Shown: in pieces, positions 1 through 42,793 of the stretch
Numbering within the stretch: position 1 is the stretch's first letter
Layout of the letters: each line of letters starts with the position of its first letter
Assembly (NCBI RefSeq): GCF_932526225.1
Contig: NC_064041.1
Location: 8,678,313 to 8,742,312 of the forward strand
Reading direction: 5' to 3'
Length of the DNA: 64,000 nucleotides
Origin: Nematostella vectensis
Lineage: Eukaryota > Cnidaria > Anthozoa > Actiniaria > Edwardsiidae
Program-made: the position numbers and the translations under genes
Notes under the pieces: model-generated
The model's input: the letters and a program-made list of their open reading frames with translations, nothing else
What the model was told of the DNA's origin: nothing
Databases searched by the model: none

Positions 1-26
1 TAACTGTCCTTCTCAGAAAATTTGTT

Positions 27-2931
27 AAATACGAACATCAATCGAAAATTAAGTAAATGTCCATCCCTCCTTTTTGAATTTTTCGTAATCACGTAAAGGG
101 TGCTATGGAGAATAAAGAACTGATGACTATTCATGTCCATCGAATATTTGTGAAAAACGCACCAAGTCAGGCTTAAAGAGATTTGGGGTTGGTGAACATT
201 TAATACAAGGCCCCTTATTTGAAAACCCACTTTTTTCTGTGCTTATCTCAGCGCAAGTCGGAGTTTTCCACCAGCTTGCAACGACAGCTATCAACCGCAA
301 GCCTTGATCATATGCAGAAAACTGTATTCTATACAGTACCTCTATAAAGCGACCACTTCGCAACGTCCCAAAATATTGGCCACTCAAATACTGTGTTCTA
401 TACCTCTTTTAAGCGGTCACGATGAAATATCTTATTTACAGCTTTTATCTCGCCGCCAGAAACTCCCTTAGGTAACAAAAATGATAATAAAAAAAAAAAA
501 AACTTTGCCGTTAACCAATTCGTACAAGCCAATGATGTTGCGACTTTTACTGGAGCTTAATCATATTCACAGGGGTGTTACTTCCTTTGTGAACCTACAT
601 TAACAGGCCAACCTCTACCAGAGGTTATTTGGCCCTGTCCCTAGGGTGGCCCCTTAAAATTGTACCACTTTATACATCACTTTGCACGGTTCCGAGGGTG
701 GCCACTTAAAATTGTACCACTGTATACATCACTTGCCAGGGTTCCGAGGTTGGCCCCTTAAAATTGTACCACTGTATACATCATTTGGGTACGGTCCCTA
801 GGGTGGCCGCTTAATAGAGGTACCACTGTATACATCACTTAGCATGGTCCCTAGGGCGGCCGCTTAATAGAGGTACCAATGTATACATCACTTGGTACGG
901 TCCCTAGGGTGGTCGCTTAATAGAGGTACCACTGTATACATCACTTAGCACGGTCCCTAGGGTGGTCGCTTAATAGAGGTACCACTGTATACATCACTTG
1001 GCACGGTCCCTAGGGTGGTCGCTTAATAGAGGTACCAATGTATACATCACTTAGCACGGTCCCTAGGGTGGCCGCTTAATAGAGGTACCAATGTATACAT
1101 CACTTGGTACGGTCCCTAGGGTGGTCGCTTAATAGAGGTACCACTGTATACATCACTTAGCACGGTCCCTAGGGTGGTCGCATAATAGAGGTACCACTGT
1201 ATACATCACTTAGCACGGTCCCTAGGGTGGTCGCTTAATAGAGGTACCAATGTATACATCACTTGGTACGGTCCCTAGGGTGGTCGCTTAATAGAGGTAC
1301 CACTGTATACATCACTTAGCACGGTCCCTAGGGTGGCCGCTTAATAGAGGTACCAATGTATACATCACTTGGTACGGTCCCTAGGGTGGCCGCTTTATAG
1401 AGGTACCACTGTATACATCACTTGGGTACGGTCCCTAGGGTGGTCGCTTAATAGAGGTACCACTGTATACATCACTTGGCACGGTTCCTAGGGTGGCCGC
1501 TTTAATAGAGGTACCACTGTATACATGACTTGGCATGGTCCCTAGGGCGGCCGCTTAATAGAGGTACCACTGTATACATTACTTGGCACGGTCCCTAGGG
1601 CGGCCGCTTAATAGAGGTACCACTGTATACATGACTTGGCATGGTCCCTAGGGCGGCCGCTTAATAGAGGTACCACTGTATACATTACTTGGCATGGTCC
1701 CTAGGGCGGCCGCTTAATAGAGGTACCACTGTATACATTACTTGGCATGGTCCCTAGGGCGGCCGCTTAATAGAGGTACCACTGTATACATTACTTGGCA
1801 CGGTCCCTAGGGTAGTCGCTTAATAGAGGTTCCACTGTATACATCACTTGGCACGGTCCCTAGGGTGGCCCCTTAAAATTGTACCACTGTATACATCACT
1901 TGGGTACGGTCCCTAGGGTGTCCGCTTAATATTGTAGCACTGTATACATCACTTAGCACGGCGGTCCCTAATCAAGGTTCTCGCCAGTATGAAGGCAGCA
2001 TTATATTTTACGTAAGGCACGTGAAACAATAGAGAAAATCCCCCTGGACTGGTTTCTATGCAAAATAGTCTTGTATAGCGATTTAGATAGTATGCCTCAA
2101 TCTCGCGTCGCGATTGCAATGATAATAAAACAATAAACGCCACTTTTGCATGGAAACACTCCCAACGTATCACGTCCTTCGCCGCACCGTGCGAAATTGC
2201 GTTCACTTTATGCGCAATTGAACCCTGAAATTATCGAAGATAATTGCATTGTTCTAGAGATGCGAGCTTTCTTTCATTCCTCAAAACTGAATTTGCAGCG
2301 ATTCCTCGTCTGCTGAAAACGAGAGTTTTGGTTTTCCCCTGGAAATTTGCATGCACACAAGACGGATTTAATATTTATGCGACAAAGAATAAAAAGAACG
2401 TCTGAGTGAATGTCGCTGGGAAAGGAACACTTGTCTTGTTATTCAAGGGGTTTTGCAGGATTCTATAGTCAATTTTGTCATGATGGTTTTAACGTCAATA
2501 TCAATGGTTTCGCAGTCATTCATTTTTTTTCCAAAGTGGAATCGAATAGCACATTGTGAGATGGGATATAATCTCAATAACACAAACAGAATAATTTCTC
2601 AAGCGGAGAAAAAACGGCAACACAATCTAGGAAGCCACGTAAATGCTGCGAGGGAAGCAATTTGAGTGCATCGAATGTTTGATCTGCTGTACATTTCGGA
2701 GTCGGAAGTAACAAGTCAATTCCGTAACATTGCCACTTTCCGTGTTAACAGGTTCGGCACGAGCTTTGCAATCAAAAAACGACGTTTCGAGTAGAGGTGA
2801 TTCAAATTTCTGCCCCCGTATTCAAATTGACAGGGATCATCTCAAAGGTTAAATTTTCTCAAGCATCGAAGCAAAACAAAAACACCAAGTTTAAAGTCCA
2901 AATACGAACATCAATCGAAAATTAAGTAAAT
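27..2931. repeat. 32-bp direct repeat flanking the satellite block
   Basis: The same 32 bases occur at 27-58 and at 2900-2931 (beginning AAATACGAACATCAATCGAA). Only these two copies were noticed. They bracket the 53-bp satellite and about 1.5 kb of AT-rich sequence. This could be an old local duplication or the ends of an inserted block. Confidence 0.75.
655..1965. repeat. 53-bp tandem satellite, about 24 copies
   Basis: The unit is 53 bp and is bounded here at GGTACCACTGTATACATCAC. Each unit contains the six-base palindromes GGTACC, GTATAC and CCTAGG, and in many copies CGGCCG. Copies near the ends (655-780, 1860-1960) are more diverged, with TTAAAATTGTACC in place of TTAATAGAGGTACC. Middle copies differ at a few fixed positions (TGGTCG or CGGCCG; TAGCA, TGGCA or TGGTA). 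No ORF runs through it. Confidence 0.95.
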
Positions 2932-5339
2932 TATATTACGTACCTTGCGAAAAATTGTAAGGCTAGGCAAAGCATGTTTGCCATTTAATCAATGGTCCGC
3001 ATTGTCGGGAATTATCCGGCGAATTCTATGAAACCCCCGTGATAGCTAAGAAACAAGACCACCACACGGGGCACGAGAAGGACCGCCTCCGCGTGAGCTG
3101 AGACGTTTAGTGAGCGACTCAGGCGGGTTCCTTCGAGGCGATCTTTGAGTATCACAAGCTGTACTCAACAGGAGAGAAAGCCGAGCTGACTAGGTATTTA
3201 ATATTGATTAGTAGCGTAACGAGCGCGCAGAAATGGATGACGACATGGCTATATCGGGACGGATAAATGCAGTTTATATCCATCATGCTCGAATGACTTG
3301 TAATAACAATACAGTTTTAAACGATTTTTAACCGAAATTAAATTACCGAAAACGATGTTCGCGATATTCAGAATCACGCAACAAAATCCGCATTTATCGA
3401 AGATTTAGAGATATGGTGAAGTTTGTGTACAGAAGTCTTATTACCGGGAAAGTTTAAAGCCCCGATGACATTATGATTAAACAATGTAAATCGGACGCGT
3501 CGTATTGACAGGGAAATATTTAAAATGACAACGAAATTAGAACCGTAGGTAATAAAAAAATATATATACGAATTAAATCGGGATTAAGTATACCCTTGCC
3601 TAAAAGTGTTTATAAATAAGATTGAATTTTCAATATAAACATTCTAGGATCAGATGTGAGTTTCGCACCATCGCGGTTAAACAATCCTTGATGTCTATTG
3701 CTTACCCAAAAATATGGGAAATAAGAAAATATTCTAGTACCTAATCATGATGTGGTATTTGCGTGTACGACAGTAGATTTTGTGCGGCTCCATAGGGTGT
3801 TCAATGCCTTTGAAATCGTCGCATCGGTAAGGCATGACTAGGTGATGTGACTTTCGACTCTCCTCGTTCGTTTTCGATGGGGTGTCTATGGAAGACCTGC
3901 CCGGGCAAGCGAAGGGATAATCGCACGCGAGATAGTCATGGTTATAAATCGCCACTACGAAATAACAGTATAATTAGCACTACTTTCCGAAGAGTGGAAA
4001 CTAGATTTAAATTACAATAACGCTGAAAATTTAAAATAGCAGAAGATCGAGAATCCTAAAAGCAACCAGTTTAAATATTATGACTTTTTGGCAAATAGGA
4101 ATAATGTTTTAAGTTATCTCTGCCGATGCTCATGTAAAATTCATTTTACTTAAGACTATAAATATCTCTGCAAAACGTCAAGTCTATTAACAGATGATGC
4201 TATTTACAGAAAAAGATAAAGGTTATTTTTTTTAACATTGATATCAAACGTATTCGAAATAACTGAAGTCCACGATATGAGTACGATACTTTAGTTTTGA
4301 TAAAGCGAGACATAACCAATAACCGTTAAAACTATACTCTTTTAACAAAAAAAAAAAAAAAAACACACACACATTCTCTAAGATAAACAAAACATAAAAA
4401 TATAAAATAAAAAGGAACGTTAGAAAAGTGAGTAACGCTATTAAAGCAACATTTGTTTATGCTGTTTCGGATGAGGATGTGATATAATTGTTGCATGGTA
4501 TTTTTGAATGAAGTCCTAATCAAACAAACGTAACGTTCCCATCGGGTTCCAGCAAAAACACGGGCCGAGCAGGGTTTACAGCCTTGCGAATCATCCGAAA
4601 CAGCATTATCAGATGCCCAATATTGCTTCAATAGCGTTCTTCACTTTTCTAACGTATAGCGGCGCAAGTAAGTATCCAACAGAGAGAGACAAACATAAAC
4701 TCAAGGCATCTGATAGGATTTCTGATCCTATTGCAATAAATCAGCGTACGTTAGAGAAGTGAAGAATGCTATTATAGCAATTTTGGACATCTGTTAGTGC
4801 TATTTTGGATAAAGATGTGATATTATTGTTGCATGATATTTTTTTAATAAAGTCCAAACCAAACAAGCTTAACGTTCTCGTGGGGTTCCAGCAAAAATAC
4901 GGACCTAGCAGGGTTTACGCATACTAAATGGAGAAATTAAAGTCGCATTGTCAACAGTTTACTTCCGGTCGATTACGTAACAATATCCGATGATTTGAAC
5001 GGAAAACGCGGATGAACGGAAAACGCGAAAAATATTTCAAAATATTGAAAACAGTGTGTTTATTGGGAGTTTCTTTGAGGATGTGATTGATAATTTAGAG
5101 CGGATGGCCTGTTTAATATCTCGGATTTTAATAGATTATTTTGTTTTTTAACGGTTGAGGTTTCCGTCGGACCTCCGAAAGTAAACTGGTGACAATGCGG
5201 CTTTAAGACTAAACGCGCACGCCATGTTAAATGTCCATCGTAATCTTACATCGGAAATCCGGAACTAATCTTACGGTGATTTTCACGGCGCGTGCGCAGT
5301 AATCATTATAAGCCGTTCCCACATGGCGAAGTTTCTTAC
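1966..5339. other. Non-coding, probable CEP350 intron
   Basis: There is no exon-like ORF with splice sites on either strand. The stretch is AT-rich. It includes a diverged duplication: about 4418-4600 resembles about 4740-4925, sharing GTTCCAGCAAAAA and AGCAGGGTTTAC. The next CEP350 exon is expected to the left, but none was recognised. Confidence 0.6.
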
Positions 5340-36123
<30,784 letters not shown>

Positions 36124-36930
36124 GATGTAAGAGCTTCCTTGCCTTTTTTAACTTCTCAAAAACATCAACAAATGAATTACAAAATTCCCTTCATCAAATT
36201 CAAACCAGGACGCTTTTTTTTTTAACGTTAGACTTTTGGCGCGTTAGTCACTGCTAAAAATCCGCTGGGTAGCAAAAATTCGCAGACATTTAACGAGGTG
36301 AATCATCGGTATTTTGGGACGCATTCATAGAGCAGTTGTCTTTCTCTGCCGCCCGCCATTTTTTTTTTCTCAGAGGATTCTGGGTAATGCTTAGCAAAGA
36401 GGCATACGGGAGAACACAGGAAACCCAACAGCAGCCTCCCCCACAACTAGAAAGCATTATGATTATTAAAAAAACGGCTACGAAGGGATAAATAGGAAAA
36501 ATAAGTGATAGAATTATGATAATAAAAGCAACATTTTTTTCATTAGTAATGTGCATAAGCGTAAGCGCAACACAAGTGAGAATCGGTCAAACACAAGCGC
36601 AAGAAAATCAAGGCAGTTGCTTTCTCTTGCGATTCATCTTGCGCTTACGTTCCAGTGAGAGTCGGGGAAATACGTGCGCTGCGTTTGCGCCCGAGTAAGA
36701 ACCAACCTTAAGACTAGGGAGTACAAAATATTAATACTGAGAGAAACAACAACATCAAAATTGAAGAATAATTACCCCCCTCCCCTCCAGCTGGGATACG
36801 GATGTTGTACCCAGTCCTCCGAGCCGTTTTTCTCGTTTCCGGTTGTCGTTGGAGCTACAAGCATGTAACACATTCTCACTGAGACAGAGGAATCAAAAGC
36901 TTAAAGTTATAACAAATCCTAACTATTTTA
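36124..36930. promoter_or_regulatory. Divergent intergenic region between CEP350 and sulfiredoxin
   Basis: About 0.8 kb separates the two start codons, which point away from each other, so the promoters must lie here. Near 36342-36366 the minus strand reads AAAATGGCGGGCGGC, which resembles a YY1 site (AAnATGGCGGC), and it lies about 220 bp upstream of the CEP350 start. No TATA box is obvious for either gene. Transcription start sites cannot be placed from sequence alone. Confidence 0.5.
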
Positions 36931-39900
36931 ATGTTTATACATGGCTACCCAACATTTATAGCGGTTTTTATTTCCCTTGAAATGCATTTGAGGAGCTCTC
37001 AGGCCAGTTTGATGTCACGACAACTGTCGGACAGAAGCCGAAGCGTGCATTCTGCCGGCATCGCGGAAGTTCACGAAGTCCCATTTCACGTAATAATACG
37101 ACCGATTCCATCTGTTCTAGACGAAGACAAAGTATTGTCCCTAGTTGAAACACTCAAGGTGAGACAATGAAGGAAACGTGCGATGCACACGTATATCATT
37201 CTAACTTGACTTGCTGTTTTGACTGTCGTTATAAACCAGTTGGCGTGATTAACTATGATTAAGATAATGATTCTATGAGTTTTTATTTTTCAAGAATCGT
37301 AGTGATAAAAAAATGTTTGATTATATAATATTGATGTAGTAAAAGTTTGAGGAGCTATTTTTCACCATTTTTGGCTGGGAATGGCACGAAGTCAATCATA
37401 CCAATGTGACCAATCAATTCCCTTGGCCTACTGTAGCTCTGAGCAGCCAAATGGTTTATGATATGACGGTGAAAATGTGAAAGCCGTCAATTGTTGGTTG
37501 ATTGACTGCATGCTTTTCCCTAATGAGACAAGGATTTTGTTTTTTTGGAGTTGGTGCAACAACAAATTTGGAGATAAGGAAGCTATCTACAGTTATTTTA
37601 TTAACATTGTTTTGATTTGAATATGTTTTGGAGAAACATTTTTCCATAATTCCAACCTTTCAGTAAATTAATATTTAACATATTGGCCTACAAATGTATG
37701 CATTAAATGCCCATAAGGTGTTAAAATAGCAAAAACAAGTCTTTTTTATATACTTTTTTATCTAAACTCCAGAATTGTTTGATAACTTTATCTACCAGGG
37801 CTGGTTCCTAGAAAACAGGTAAACACTAACCCAGGGATAATTAAAAGATTGTTATCGAATCAAATGTCTCGATAACCATATTTATCCGTGGATAAGCGCC
37901 ATCTGCTTTTGAGGAAACGGGCCCAGGACTTTACTTACAAAGCATTTGCACGGGTTGCATTGATGTTCCTACTGCACATGTGCGAGCAAAAATCCTGTTT
38001 GCAAAGGCTCCGCACACACTTGATTGGACAACACGATAGACTTGCCCATCTTTGATTTTCCCTAATAAAGAGAGTGTGATCTAAAGAATATTTTTTAAAG
38101 TGGCCATCCAGAGAGTACAACTTTGTACAGTAAAAGCCAAAAAAAGCTGACCAGCGGACATTGGGAAAATCTAACAACATAAGTGCATATTGAGAAAGTG
38201 TAGCCAATTTCTTTAAATCAAAATACTTACCTGATTTTCAACCTATTATCCCGAAGGGGGCAGGGGGGTGGCTTGAGAAAATTTCAAGGTCTAGGGTAGA
38301 AAGGGTATGGATTTAAAAAGGGGGGGGGACTGATTCCTTTGGGTGTTGTCCCTTCTATATAATTGGACTAAGTGGCATGTACAATCCAGGAGTCCAGTAT
38401 ACTTATTAAGCCAGGTATTATCTATGCAATGCAAACCTGTATACACCCTTCATAAAAAAAATTTCATGGTTTCGGCTATATGTTAATATATCCCATATTT
38501 AAAATTATTAACAAAACTTTTTTAATGCTATACATGCTCATTCTTCGTCATCCACATACTTACCCATAATTAAATTGCTGTCCTCCCCTCTCTGTTCCTT
38601 TTCTTTTTCCTTGCTGTGCTTTTCTCACAAGGTGAAGAACAAAAAGCCTTTTTGCCTCTTCTGCATCATATATAGCATCAACCTTTATCAGGTGGGCAAC
38701 CTGGATTTAGTTGCACCTTTGAGAAATTGAGTGCATTCACTTTTTCTGAATTAATGTTTTCGGTGAATTGCTTATCCTCCACTTTCTGACCAGCTTGCAG
38801 CTAATCGACTTGCACTTGCATTTCTTTGACATTGTCGTTGCCGTTCCTTCTTTTGCCCCTTCTTTCTTCGGTTTTCTTGGGGGGCGGGATTCACCAAAAA
38901 TATGGGGGAAGCATAAAGGGGGGCATGGAAAATTTTGTTCCACCTGAAAAGGGGGAGGGGGTACTATCTCTGACTTTTATAAAAAATCCTTACCCCCCCT
39001 CGGGATAATAAATTTACTTTACCTAACCCCTTACTTTTCTCCTAAAATCTTAGTCCAAAGGGGGGCAGAACCTCCTTATGGACCTCCCCTTGGTCAACCT
39101 AAGATCTGTCCACATTACATCTGCTTAACCAGGTGTTAATCCTGCAAATATTCTGACCTTTTTACCAAAAAAAACGATGAACTCTGCCCCCTTGATTAAC
39201 AAAATGAACAAATACTTAACTTTCTAATTTTACTAAACAATTTTCCCTGTTTACCAGGGCTTCTGGAATTACGCGTAAAAAACCCTCAAAATTATGCGGG
39301 ATTCTTTGCTAAATTACGCGGAAAATCAATCATTACGCGCTAAATTACGCGGGATTTTGCAATACATTTTTCTTTAAAAATCAAAATTTAGTGGGATTCT
39401 TTACTGAATTACGCGGAATATCAACTGTTACGCCCAAACTACATTTTGTACCGAAGGAAAGCACGAAATAACTTGGAAAGGTTATTTTTACGCCCAAACC
39501 GAAGGAAAGCACAAAATAACTTGGAAAGGTTATTTTTTGCGTGAAAATATCTTAGGCGAGTTTTCATTGGCTCCTAGCCACCAGCCAATTAAAAAAAGGC
39601 ATTTTATTATTAGTCCTATGCCGTCGCGGTTTAGCAAAGAACGCCTAGTCATTTTATTTGTTTTCGAAATTCAGTTCGAAAATCGTACTCTTACGAAGAA
39701 TATCGGTCTTTTTTTTACGAGAAATAGAGGTAAAAATCCTAAAAGAACACATCAGCTGTGCACTTAAATGTTTTGTCTTTCAAAATTTAGACAAATTACT
39801 TGGGATTACGCGGAAATTTGTGGATTACGTGGAGAAAGCCAAATTACGCGCTTCCGCATTCCAGAAGCCCTGGTTTACGTACACATGTGTAAAAAGGTCT

Positions 39901-40163
39901 GGATCCACACCTGGTGATATTACATTATAAACCATTCTGTTTATGTTGTCTAGGGTTCCAACACAAAATTCCTAGTTCCTCCTATTGATGTTCTGTGGAT
40001 CAAGGGACGTCTTGGAGGAGATTACTTCTATTCTTTTGGTGGCTGTCATAGGTATGAAGCATACAGAAGGCTTGGTGTGCCATCAATTCCATGCAAGGTC
40101 ATTCCTTCTACTGTTGAGAATTTGAGAGTCTACTTGGGTTCATCAATCCCAGATCTCAAGTAA
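36931..40163 (+). CDS. SRXN1: Sulfiredoxin
   Basis: There are two exons, 36931-37158 and 39954-40163, joined in phase 0 through a GT-AG intron of 2.8 kb. The product is 145 residues from the first ATG, or 128 from a second ATG at 36982; human sulfiredoxin is about 137. Exon 1 ends in a ParB/Srx-type strand region ([20 protein letters not shown]). Exon 2 has [11 protein letters not shown] and the active-site motif [12 protein letters not shown], with the catalytic cysteine in FGGCH. Known role: ATP-dependent reduction of cysteine sulfinic acid on over-oxidised 2-Cys peroxiredoxins, in the cytosol and sometimes mitochondria. The longer start would add a hydrophobic 17-residue leader; which start is used cannot be told from the sequence. 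The intron has gained transposon remnants. Confidence 0.95.
37797..37926. mobile_element. Palindromic MITE, copy 2
   Basis: It is a diverged copy of 32325-32453: CTGGTTCCTAGAAAACAGG and CACTAACCCAGGGATAA on the left, TTATCCGTGGATAAGCGCC and GAGGAAACGGGCCCAGG on the right. Confidence 0.75.
39255..39872. mobile_element. 618-bp non-autonomous DNA transposon with 6-bp target duplication
   Basis: It starts CAGGGCTTCTGGAAT and ends with the exact reverse complement ATTCCAGAAGCCCTG. GTTTAC is present on both flanks as a likely target-site duplication. Inside are repeated ATTACGCGG words. The ORFs within are short and unrecognised. The transposase family cannot be named from this. Confidence 0.85.
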
Positions 40164-42793
40164 CAGCAACATAATCTTTAGAATACATTATCCCTACAAT
40201 TAATAGACTAAAGAAAAAAACAGGAAACAAAGTGGATCTAAATCTGAGGGGAAAACCATGATGTGATACTGACCTTCCCAATAGGGAGACGGAGCCATAG
40301 CAGGTGGTAGGGCACTGGGGGCACATGCCCCAAAAATATTTCAAAAATTATATGTAAATGACCAGTAAGGGCATGCCCCCAAACTGTCTTCTTAGTAATT
40401 CTGCCCCCCCCCCCCCCAATAATTTGAGGCCTGTTACGGCTATGGGAGGTGCCACCCCAGAAGTGTTATGGTGGTAAGGTAATACCTATTTTCATATACT
40501 ATAATCAGATCTGCTAGTCCTATATAAAAGGCTTTTACCAAGAGATTGGTTAAATATCTCAAGGACCCTTAAAATGCTGAGGAGTGTATGGCTCAAGGGG
40601 AGGGGTACTGGTGAATACTGTAGTGGAAGCATGAGGAGAAATGTATGGGACCAAGGGGAGGGGTACAGTTGAGTAGTAGAAGTAAGAGGGGGAATGTATT
40701 GAGCCAAGGGGAGGGATACAGGTAGAGACTGTAGTGAAAGGAAGAGGAGGAATGTATGTGGCGAAGGGGAGGGGTACAGGTAAATAGTAGAAGCAAGGGG
40801 AGGAATGTATGGGGCCAAGGGGAGGGATACCTACCTGGTTACCACTGTAATGTCCTGTATTTTACAATGCAACTTGGGAAAAAAATGCTTCGTGAAAAGG
40901 TGATGTTAGAACAAGCAGGGACAAGGGGAACAATTACTGTAATCAAGCACATTGTTTTTATAAAGTATTCAGATGAAAGGTTCCACTGTAAAAAAAGGTA
41001 TTTCTAATACCTTTTATAAATAAATATTTGTATTGTCAAAGACAATTGTAATAATTATTGATGTGATTCAAATCTTTTTGCATAGAATGGTTTTTAATAA
41101 CCCGTGAACTACACTTTAGGGTATTACACCTCATTTGTTATCTAAAAATGTCTGTATGTATGTATAGTTTTTTTTGTTTTTCTAATAAATTTAGAATTAT
41201 TGCTTTTAGAATAATTGCAGTGTTTTGCAAAATAGTTCCATTTCATTATTTTCATGTGCAACAATAAAGTTTACCAAGTTCAGGTACTGATGCAGAAAAT
41301 AATCTGACCTCAATCCCCCTTTCTTTTGTTTAAAAGAAATATTGATCTATTTATAATGCTTACAAATTCTCTGAAAACATCTGGTAAATTGAACACCTGT
41401 TCCACTCATCAGTTTTAAATTAATACTGGTTACTCTATTTTATTTATGGTGTGCAAATAAACAAATTTTGTTTGAAAGTCTGTTTGGTGCCCTTTTTTGT
41501 GTGCGGGGCTATGATTTTCTAAACTGACCCATTTACACAGCACAACTTCAAGCTCTTTTGATTTGTATACCAGGCGGGTATCCAGGATTGGCTGGGGGGG
41601 GGGGGGGGGGGGGTGCCCAGTCATAGGTATCATATATTTCACAATCTAAGAAATGGCCCACTTATTAACAGAGTGTGCACCCCCTGTGTGCACACACCCC
41701 CTTTGTACACACCTGTATACTACAACTTCACTTTATTATTCCACCGTACAAGAACCAAAAGTATGGACATAAATGCTTCAACCAATCACCTACAAGATTT
41801 GACATGAAATTACTAAGGATGTTAATTCTTCTGAGGTTTGACATTGAAATTTTTAAGGGATTCGAATGCTTTATATATTTTATACTCAGAATGAAACAGA
41901 AGTCAAACAATTATTACAACTCTGAACATAGTTTGGCTAGACTACTAAGGCAAACTTTCAGACACAGAAAACTGTTTTATATTAATTGTTTTCTACCATC
42001 TTAATTGGCATTGTTCTTATAAAGGAAACAAGTAGCTGAATGATGAAGACATTATAACTGTCCATACATTTGGTACATTGGTTGTCATCTACTCTATTTC
42101 ATTTTTTTTTCAACATTTTTAATAGTATTCATTATAGTTTATTTTATTTCTATGAGTTACTAGTTTATCTCTTACACTAAAAGGCAGGTTCCCATTCTCT
42201 AACAGGGCTTGTGCACTGATGCTTACAGCCAAATTTGTTGTTGTGCGACCTCGGCAAATCCAAAATCCATGTCTTGTTTGGGAATAGTGCATAGTCAGAC
42301 ACAATCTTTGGAGGCGGTTTGTCTGGTTTTGATTGTTTGGTTCGATTGACTATGCGCTATTCCCAAATTAAGAAAGGAATTTTGGATTCTGGCAGGTCAC
42401 GCAACAACGAATTTGGCTATAATACAAATGACATACCACTAGTCAAAACTGACCCCTTTTAGAATATTACTGTCCTATTCATGGCTTAGGGGAGGAATAT
42501 CACATCTTACAACTAGTATGACATAGTCTAGTCAAGACTACTGACTAATGATCTAATAAGATCATTCACAGTGACAAAGACCCTGTGTGCTAAATGAATT
42601 AAAGGCAATCCCTAAGTGTGGCCCTTCTAGTAGTTGAGAGGGTGACATGCCCTTAGGAGCTGCAGGTAATGTCAAATCATGGCAGTTGATAAGCTGATGG
42701 ATCAAGTCACGATCTACTGACTGTAATCAGGGTTAAACAATCCTCACCTTCTTTAATCAAGAATACTACAACATTATCAATAATTGCTAACCC
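40164..42793. other. Intergenic region between convergent sulfiredoxin and SOHLH-type genes
   Basis: This holds the 3' ends of both genes. AATAAA words on the plus strand (for example near 41024 and 41264) could serve sulfiredoxin but cannot be chosen between. A G-rich imperfect repeat lies at about 40565-40830 (AGGGGAGGGGTACAG) and a poly-G run at about 41594-41612. An inverted-repeat element is listed separately. No gene was recognised. Confidence 0.6.
42227..42418. mobile_element. Inverted-repeat element with long arms
   Basis: Left arm AGCCAAATTTGTTGTTGTGC ... AATCCAAAATCC ... GGGAATAGTGCATAGTC; right arm GACTATGCGCTATTCCC ... GGATTCTGGCAGGTC ... AACAACGAATTTGGCT. The arms are about 80 bp each and the centre is short, so this could fold into a long hairpin. 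Confidence 0.8.

Larger units (their letters stand above)
37159..39953 (+). other. SRXN1: Sulfiredoxin intron, rich in transposon remnants
   Basis: This 2.8-kb intron opens GTGAGA and closes TTGTCTAG. It contains a palindromic MITE (37797-37926), poly-G remnants near 38240-38340 and 38870-39080, and a 618-bp inverted-repeat element (39255-39872) that ends about 80 bp before exon 2. No further exon was seen. Confidence 0.85.

Noticed and set aside
655-1965. Regularly spaced repeats suggesting a CRISPR array
   Set aside because: Units are contiguous with no unique spacers, and the DNA is eukaryotic. It is a satellite.
3734-3955. Possible next CEP350 exon in the left 5 kb
   Set aside because: The translation does not resemble the basic coiled coil expected after exon 34, and no acceptor with the right phase was found.
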